From SZUA-430 sp046153995 (GTDB taxonomy: Bacteria; Pseudomonadota; Alphaproteobacteria; Micropepsales; Micropepsaceae), in contig JBJXEH010000189.1 of assembly GCA_046153995.1 (NCBI GenBank), positions 1 to 14,477 on the forward strand: a DNA stretch of 14,477 nucleotides, given 5' to 3'. The notes below the pieces were generated by a model, which saw only the letters and a program-made list of their open reading frames with translations, was not told the DNA's origin and made no database searches. Position numbers and translations under genes: made by a program. Shown one piece after another: positions 14,185 to 14,477 of this stretch; position 1 is the first letter of the stretch, and every line of letters begins with the position of its first letter.

Positions 14185-14298
14185 GGGTACATGGGGTTGT
14201 TCGCTCAAAACGCGTGGGGGATCCCCTCCCCGGCGGTTTCCAGCACGGGCGGCCAAGCGACCTCCGGCGCCTAAAGTTAGGGTACATGGGGTTGTTCG
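14185..14298. repeat. 19-base direct repeat, two copies
   Basis: GGGTACATGGGGTTGTTCG occurs at 14185-14203 and again at 14280-14298, with start positions 95 bases apart. Both copies are preceded by CTAAA a few bases upstream and followed by GC-rich, G- or C-run sequence. They lie outside any supported gene. They look like copies of a dispersed non-coding repeat. Confidence 0.7.
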
Positions 14299-14477
14299 TC
14301 GAAATTCCGGCGGGGCACTCCCTCCCCCCAAGCCACGAGGTGACGCCACCAACAAAATCAGCCCCTTACCCCGCCCCTCACCATCACAATAAAATTTCTA
14401 CGCCCCTTGCCGTGGATTGGGGTAATTTCCATCTCCTGAGTGAAATTGGACCCGCGCGTGCTCGACAACAAACGCAT

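Larger units (their letters stand above)
13981..14477. other. Non-coding right end of window
   Basis: No convincing gene is seen. The stretch begins with an AAGCC/GGCTT hairpin (13980-13995), then an AT-rich patch (about 14011-14052) with the LexA-type box, then GC-rich sequence with a 19-base direct repeat and a GGGGATCCCC palindrome near 14217-14226. A plus-strand frame from ATG 14079 is open to the edge but has the composition of chance: it starts with a long Arg/His-rich run, and the direct repeat is read in two different frames. Confidence 0.5.

Noticed and set aside
13515..14192. Minus-strand frame of 225 codons across the DUF433 gene
   Set aside because: Low-complexity Arg/Pro/Ser-rich translation antisense to the DUF433 gene and overlapping the HEPN-gene start.
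14079..14477. Plus-strand frame open to the right edge, after the LexA-type box
   Set aside because: Begins with a long Arg/His-rich run, reads the two copies of the direct repeat in different frames, and resembles no known protein; a gene continuing beyond the edge cannot be fully excluded.
14358..14477. Minus-strand frame of 39 codons starting at the window edge (MRLLSSTRGSNFTQEMEITP)
   Set aside because: Too short, codon use unlike the core genes, no recognisable motif; it could be the 3' end of a gene outside the window, but there is no positive evidence.
1..14477. CRISPR array, prophage or insertion sequence
   Set aside because: No regularly spaced repeats, no transposase, integrase or phage structural motif anywhere in the six frames.

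Overview
The window looks like a chromosomal segment of a high-GC alphaproteobacterium, carrying the conserved dnaA neighbourhood plus a short accessory tail. The assignment rests on the gene order (gyrB-recF-dnaN-dnaA, then a rhodanese gene, rpsT, an enoyl-CoA hydratase gene and mutM on the minus strand, with ubiE-ubiB divergent on the plus strand), on protein features, on a TTAA-N7-TTAA site of the CtrA type, and on a GTTC-N7-GTTC site of the alphaproteobacterial LexA type. I cannot name a genus. No rRNA or convincing tRNA gene is present.

Region 1 (1-5735, minus strand) holds the replication genes: dnaA (initiator), dnaN (sliding clamp), recF (gap repair) and the 5' part of gyrB, which runs off the left edge. 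dnaN, recF and gyrB are separated by 7 and 23 bases and look like one operon. dnaA is separated from dnaN by 164 bases that contain a terminator-like hairpin. The left end of gyrB is the oddest thing here. The protein reads as GyrB up to the TOPRIM motif MTDADVDGAH, then continues as an alphaproteobacterial ParE, and GC content drops at the same point from about 66% to about 49%. This is either a gyrB::parE chimera or an assembly mis-join.

Region 2 (5736-9326, minus strand) holds a small rhodanese, a 589-base gap with a perfect CtrA-type site and one near-consensus DnaA box, rpsT with a textbook promoter and a perfect DnaA box touching its start codon, an enoyl-CoA hydratase, and mutM. Between mutM and the hydratase gene lies a nested inverted-repeat element built from the octamer CGCNAAGC.

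Region 3 (9384-11713, plus strand) holds ubiE and ubiB, translationally coupled (TGATG), for ubiquinone synthesis.

Region 4 (11714-14477) is accessory. It has a vapBC toxin-antitoxin pair with a doubled palindromic operator, a lower-GC minus-strand gene with a HEPN-type RX4H motif, an orphan DUF433 antitoxin-like gene, a LexA-type box in an AT-rich patch, and a 19-base direct repeat in otherwise non-coding sequence.
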